The position numbers were made by a program, and so were the translations under genes. Under the pieces are notes generated by a model that did no database searches, was not told the origin of the DNA, and was given only the letters and a program-made list of their open reading frames with translations. DNA of 64,000 nucleotides from Molossus alvarezi (Eukaryota; Chordata; Mammalia; Chiroptera; Molossidae): the NCBI GenBank assembly GCA_037176705.1, contig CM073888.1, positions 46,630,810-46,694,809 of the forward strand. Direction: 5' to 3'. How positions within the stretch are numbered: the stretch's first letter is position 1; every line of letters starts with the position of its first letter. This document shows positions 58,955-64,000 of the stretch, one piece after another.

Positions 58955-60366
58955 AAGGTAAGCAATCCAAAAAAAATCTAATTGGGAATATAGTATAAAG
59001 CATGTTCTCCCCCAGATCCTTTCTCCATAAGCAACTATTGTTATCAACTGACGGAAGACTCCTGCAAAGAGATAGAAGACATACACCAGCATAAATGGAC
59101 AATGCTCTCCTGGCTGCCCACAGGAAGATTGCTCATCGCCTGCTTTCACTGCCGTCTTCCTCCTCTGGGTTCCCCCTGTTATCCACAGAGCAGTGCCCCA
59201 GAGTTCAGCACACCATTAACTTCAAATTGTTTAATAAATATTAGCCTTGTCTCCTTGAGGGCAGTGGCTGTGTCAGACACACCAGAGTATTCGACACACA
59301 GTAGGTGTTCAATAAATACCTGCTGATTAATTAAACCTCCTTGAATTAACTTCACGCTCACTTAAATGCCGTATTTCATGTAAATCTTTTATAGAACAAT
59401 TCACATCGCTTTTTACATAGTTACTTTTGCAATATGTACTTAATTGGTCATCAGTCTCTTTTTAGAACTGTAAGTGTACAAGTAGCTGAAAAAATTATCT
59501 TTATAAATGTTGTCATTATAGTGAATGTAGTCATTCAAAAATAGAAACCTCACGACATCCAAGTATCACAGAACTGGTCATGCAACACAAATCCCAACTC
59601 CGTTTTGAAGCAATTGGATTGTAAATGATGAAAAAGGTAGTGGGTTCCACCTGCAGTACCCCAGCAAGGGTATTATTTCTGCTATCTCTACCTACTTACA
59701 CTAGCCTATATACTCAGCTGGGTGAAATTTGAAATGTTTGCTCTGTGCATTCATGATATTCCATTAAATGGAGACCACCAAGGTTATTAAATTTACTCTC
59801 CAAGGGCATGAATCTCAGGTAATCTGTGAGGGAGAGACACAGTACTTCTTTTCACTGTCATTCAATGTTTTCATTTAATAATGCTCTAGAATTACACTTT
59901 CCTCCCCAAATTTGGGATCTCTTGTGCTAAATTCACTTCATTTGTTCTCTTGACAGCTTTTAGTCATGGTGTAAATACCTAGAGTTCTGCTTTCCAGGTA
60001 GTAATTTTCGGTCCTTATTTTTATTGACAGCAGAAGCTCTATGATGGGGTTCATGTGTATGGCTTGCTCTGTGCATTTTACAAGCCCAAAGAAAATTACA
60101 TTTCAGAGAAGGTATATTTCCAATTACTAGGAAATGAGTTACAACAAAGTGGCCATAAGAGGCAGTGTAATAAAGACAACCTCAATTAAAAGTCACCGTA
60201 ACAAAGCAAAAATGCGACAAAATGCAATGCACACGAATAGCTTATTCAGAAGCTAAATACGGAGTGGGTGATAGAAAACAGGAAGTTCCTTTCGCATACA
60301 AGTGCATGGATCACTCCATCTGGCAAGAGGCGGGCAGGAAAGGTGGGGTCTCTTCTGCAGTCAGCA
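58955..60366. other. AT-rich single-copy sequence with an L2 terminus
   Basis: 59240-59325 carries 'ccttgtctccttgagggcag' and 'taggtgttcaataaatacct', the 3' end of an L2 in plus orientation. The remainder is unrecognised. Confidence 0.4.
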
Positions 60367-60379
60367 GGGAGGAGCAGCT

Positions 60380-60389
60380 CCAAGATGGC
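60380..60389 (+). promoter_or_regulatory. YY1-type site at the L1 5' end
   Basis: CCAAGATGGC lies about 14 bases from the presumed L1 start. In human L1 a CAAGATGGC YY1 site at the same place directs transcription to start at the first base. The position here suggests the same role in this family. Confidence 0.65.
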
Positions 60390-60798
60390 AGCGGAACTGG
60401 GGGGTATGACCCTCCTCGCCTCTCTGGGCCAAACTGGAATCACAACTAAAATACAGAACAATCCACCTGAATAACCAACTGAAGACTAGCTGAAGAGAAG
60501 TCTTATACCAAGCTTTGACAGAAGCCACACAGACTGCTAGAGAGGGAGGAGAGGCAAAAACAGCTGCAGATGTGAAAAGGGCTGGCCCGGCTCCCGCAGG
60601 TGGTGGCTGGAGTCTGGAGGGACATCTCAGCACTGGGGATTCCTCCTGAGAAGCAGGGAGTTTCAACCCCAAGCTGGGACCTCCAGCCCGAGCACCAGAG
60701 CCAGGAAGAGGTGCCCACACAATATCTGGCTGTGAAAATCAGCAGGGATTCCTTCTAACAGGGAGCGATGGGAGTCTGCTAGAGATACAGGTGCTCTC

Positions 60799-61279
60799 AT
60801 TTTTTTTTAATCCTCACCCAAAGACATTTTTATTTTTTTATTTTTTTGCATTTATCTTCAGATAGAGCGGGAGGGAGAGAGGGGGAAGAGAGAGAGAGAG
60901 AAACATCGATATGAAAGAGACACATTGAGTGGTCGCCACCCACACGACCCTAACTGGGGCCGGGGACAAACTACAACTGAGGTACGTGCCCTTAGCATAA
61001 ACCGAACCTGAGACTCTCTGGTCCCCAGGCCGATGCTCTAACCGCTAAGCCAAACCGGCCAGGGCCCAAAGATATTTTTGCATTTATCTTCAGATAGAGC
61101 AGGAGGGAGAGAGGGTGGAAGAGAGAGTGAGAGACATATCCATGGGTTGCCACCCGCACAACCCCAACCAGGGTTGGGGATGAACCGTGACCTAGGCACG
61201 TGCCCTTAGTGGGAACCGAACCTGGGACTCTCTGGTCCATGGGCCAACACTCTACCCACTGAACCAAACCGGCCAGGGC
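60799..61279 (-). mobile_element. Ves SINE (host of a nested copy) in the L1 5' UTR
   Basis: The tail part is at about 60799-60832 ('ttttaatcctcacccaaaga') and the body resumes at 61065 ('cccaaagatatttttgcatt'), ending 'accaaaccggccagggc'. ACAGGTGCTCT (60787-60797) and ACAGGTGCCCT (61280-61290) form its target duplication, one mismatch. Confidence 0.85.
60833..61064 (-). mobile_element. Ves SINE nested in the previous one
   Basis: Inserted within the tail of the host SINE. CCCAAAGACATTTTT (60817-60831) recurs as CCCAAAGATATTTTT (61065-61079). Its own tail stops in an A/T-rich stretch after 'gcatttatcttcag', so the usual stem-loop is absent. Confidence 0.83.
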
Positions 61280-61636
61280 ACAGGTGCCCTCTTAAAGGGC
61301 TAATGCACAACATGTCATTTGCACCATTCACCTGGGGTTCTGGCAGAGGGAGGGTGGAGAGGACTAGAGTTGCATGAGAAGAGACTGGGGTTTGTGACTC
61401 TCGGGAAAGAGCTGAAGGGACAGACATCAGGTTCCTGTGCTGAGTCCCTCTCCCATATTGCAGACACCACCTTTCTTTGGTGGAGCACTCCCTTCCATAT
61501 GGCATTAGCCTTGGGAACGCAATAGCCCCACCCACTGGACTCCCTCTAGCCCCACCCTGTGGAACTTGCACACTGCTGAAGAGTCAGCGGCCTGGGCCGG
61601 GGTGCAGAGATCTGGGCCAACTCAAAAGGTGTCAGA

Positions 61637-61930
61637 GACTGAGTTCTGTGGCTTTGGGATGGGACCATCCCCCACCTTCCTGTGACCCTGACTAGCACTG
61701 CCCCCTCATGGGAGATCTGCCATCCGCTAGCCCCACTCTCCCAACTCCAGGTGGCTCCGCCCTACTGAGATCAGGATCCAGGACTGAGTTGTGTGGCTCT
61801 GGGGTAGGGGCCACTCCCCCACCTTCCCTGAAGACTGATTTGTACATCCCCTCCACTGGAAATCCATTAGCCCCATCCTCCCAACTCCCTGTGGCCTCGC
61901 CCTGCTGAGATTGGGATCCTGGAAGAATCT
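61637..61930 (+). repeat. About 145-bp tandem monomers in the L1 5' UTR
   Basis: Two clear units start GACTGAGTT at 61637 and 61782. Each contains 'cccccaccttcc', 'ccactctcccaactcc' or 'ccatcctcccaactcc', then 'ctgagat..gggatcc'. Degenerate relatives follow from about 61936 and precede from about 61480. Monomeric 5' UTRs are known in mouse L1. Confidence 0.7.
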
Positions 61931-62969
61931 GGGACAGACTAGCTGTGTGGTTCCAGGACTGGAGCCATTTTTCCCTTGCATGCCTGACTGGTGCAGATCT
62001 CTCCCTTCACATGGCCAAATCTTGGTCTGCTCGGGCCTGATAAACTCTGCTGGCCTCACCTTGATGACTCCCTGAGACACCACCCCACCACAAAGGTGTG
62101 TGAGCAACCAGCCAGTGGCAGCCAGACTTGATATACCCTTGGTATATTTGCTGAGCGGCCCCAGACCCAGCACTGACACTGAGTTTGAACCTGTATCAAT
62201 CTGATGGACACCACTCACCCTAACCTGGCAATTCACTAAGAACATACCTCATGCAACTCAAGCATTGCCAGAGGCTCTTCCAGTGACTGAGCCTTACAGT
62301 CAGCTGGCGGGTGAAGGCAGATCCTGTGCGCCTGGGGACTTTTGCTGACCTACCCCGAGGTCTGGTGCTGGTAAAAGCTGGCCTTGGTGTGCAGCTTGGT
62401 CCTTCCCATGTACACCCAGGCCAAGCAGAGGCCACCACAAACTGGATCACTTTGTAGCTCCAAACAGGTTGCCCAGCGCTAGTCACAGGCAGCTTCTGAC
62501 ACTTGCCTGCAGCAGAGTCCCTCTCAAGAAGCCCCAGAACCAAAACACCCAGTGGTCAGTTTCAGAAAACAACAGGACAGGATCCAATAAGCTTCACAAA
62601 TGGCATCTCCACAGGGAGATCTTGGCAGGCACCTAACACTACTGAGCCAAATTCCGCTTCATGTGGTTAGCCCCTGCACAACAGTTCAAACACTGTGGTC
62701 GGGGTTGATCCTCCCAGTCATCCAGCCTGATGGTCGACCCCATGCACTAATGAGCCAATAGCAATCAAGGCTCAATTATAACTGGAGGGCCCAAATAATA
62801 TACACAAAGGACATTTCTGGAGCACATAGCTCAGGTGATCAAGAAGACTGAGCCACTGGATCCCACAGGTCACCTACTACATAAGGCCATGCTACCAAGC
62901 CTGGGAGTCATAACAGATCTACCTAATACATAGAAACAAACATAAAGAGACAGCCAAACTGGAAAGACA

Positions 62970-64000
62970 ATGAAACATGCCCCAAATAAAAGAAGATAAA
63001 TTTCCAGAAAAGGAGCTAAATGAAATGGAGGAAAGAAATTTATCAGATATAAAGTAAAAAAAAAAAAAAAATGGGTATAAGGATGCTCAAGGAACTTAGT
63101 GAGAACTACAACAGCATGAAAAAGGCACAAAAAAACATGAAAACGAACCAGTCAGAAGTGCAAAATACACTGGAAGGAATAAACAATAGGTTGGATGAAT
63201 CAGAGGATCGAATTAGTGATTTGGAAGACAAGGTAGCAAAACACCCAGTCAGAGCAGCAAAAATAAATAAATAAACAGAGAGGATAGTTTAAGGAACCTT
63301 TGGGACAACATAAAGCGTAAACAACATACACATCATTGGGGTAGCAGGAGGAGGAGAGAGCAAAAGATAAAGAACTTATTTAAAGAAATAATGATTGAAT
63401 ACTTCTCTAAATTGGTGAGGGAAAAAGACACACAAGCCCGGGTGTGTGGAGAGTCCCAAAGAAGATGAACACAAAGGAACCCACACCAAGACATATCATA
63501 ATTAAAATGGCAAAGGTTAAAGACAGAGAATCTTAAAAGCATCAAGTGAAAGACAGTTATTACCTTCAAGGGATCTCCCACAGGACTGTCAGCTAAGCCC
63601 TGGCTGGCTTTGCTCAGTGGTTAGAGCATCGGCCTTCAGACTAGGAAGTCCCAGGTTTGATTCTGGCCAAGGGCACGTACCTTGGTTGTGGTTCGTCCCC
63701 GGCCTCAGTTGGGGTTGTGCGGGTGGTAACCAATTGATGTGTTTCTCTCGCATTGATGTCTCTCTCCCCCCACCCCCACTCTGTCTGAAGATACATGTAA
63801 AAATATCCTTGGGTGAGGATTAAAAAAGACTGTCAGCTGATCTATTGACAAAAACATTTCAGACCAGAAGGGATAGGCATGCAATTTTCAAAGTGATGAA
63901 TAGCAAGGACCTAAACCAAGACTACTTTCCCCAGCAAAGCTATCATTTAAAATTAAAGAATAAATGAAGAGCTTCCCAGACAAGAAAAAGCTAAAGAAGT
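62970..64000 (+). pseudogene. LINE-1 ORF1 remnant, broken
   Basis: The likely start is at 62970, but a stop follows within a few codons. A coiled-coil piece survives in frame at about 63071-63250 (LEGINNRLDESEDRISDLED), the heptad-rich region of L1 ORF1p, which binds RNA as a trimer. Later sequence ('aagacatatcataattaaaa', 'gcttcccagacaagaaaaag') continues toward the C-terminal domain in other frames, and a SINE interrupts it. It is cut off by the window end. Confidence 0.75.
63597..63827 (+). mobile_element. Ves SINE in the L1 ORF1 remnant, clean TSD
   Basis: Starts GCCCTGGCTGGCTTTGCTC and ends 'atccttgggtgaggattaaa'. GACTGTCAGCT flanks it perfectly (63584-63594 and 63828-63838). Confidence 0.94.

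Larger units (their letters stand above)
60367..64000 (+). mobile_element. LINE-1 with intact-length 5' UTR, runs off the window
   Basis: It begins 'gggaggagcagctccaagat', like the 5' end of mammalian L1 promoters. A long GC-rich 5' UTR with repeated blocks runs to about 62960, then ORF1-like sequence to the window end. Three SINE insertions interrupt it. A copy that retains its 5' end is uncommon, since most L1 copies are 5'-truncated. Frame damage in ORF1 shows that it is inactive. Confidence 0.75.

Overview
The window is mammalian nuclear DNA, almost certainly from a bat of the Yangochiroptera (vesper-bat side). About thirty copies of tRNA-derived SINEs of the Ves type lie on both strands. 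Most begin GCCCTGGCYGGTTTGGCTC or GGCCGGTGTGGCTCAGTGG, and many still have clear target-site duplications (TSDs). Bat-type LINE-1 copies, ancient MIR and L2 copies, one MER5A-like hAT element and one Tigger-like DNA-transposon MITE complete the repeat picture. I see no complete protein gene, no rRNA or functional tRNA gene, no CpG island and no CRISPR. The window reads as intron or intergenic space around sparse exons.

The best coding feature is on the minus strand near the left end. An exon with both splice signals (1401-1691) carries an in-frame stop, then a start codon, then 81 codons. The peptide resembles, from memory, the N-terminus of lung adenoma susceptibility protein 2 (LAS2/C18orf54). 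Two weaker minus-strand exon candidates lie at 32659-32843 and 19883-19972. Their phases do not chain them to each other or to the LAS2-like exon.

Layout: 1-7.4 kb holds the LAS2-like exon, MIR/L1 scraps and one Ves SINE. 7.4-11.05 kb is a 5'-truncated L1 broken by a Tigger-like MITE, two Ves SINEs and a CA microsatellite. 11-34 kb is mostly single-copy DNA with scattered SINEs, old LINE-1, L2 and MER5A. At 34.4-35.0 kb three SINEs sit side by side, separated by four copies of one target sequence. 35-41 kb is the quietest stretch. At 41.1-41.95 kb three SINEs lie head to tail. 44.8-51 kb has SINEs, MIRs and microsatellites. At 51.6-52.35 kb an L1 3' end contains a ten-unit, G-rich minisatellite. 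54-55.1 kb holds three unusual SINE insertions, including a 48-bp tailless one. 55.3-58.5 kb is L1, L2 and MIR debris. 60.37-64 kb is the 5' UTR and broken ORF1 of an L1 that runs off the window; its 5' UTR has a YY1-type site and degenerate tandem monomers.

The elements mainly record relative insertion order: MIR/L2, then L1 copies, then the Tigger-like MITE in one L1, then successive Ves waves, some nested in older Ves copies. Family assignments are from memory of consensus features; no alignment was run.
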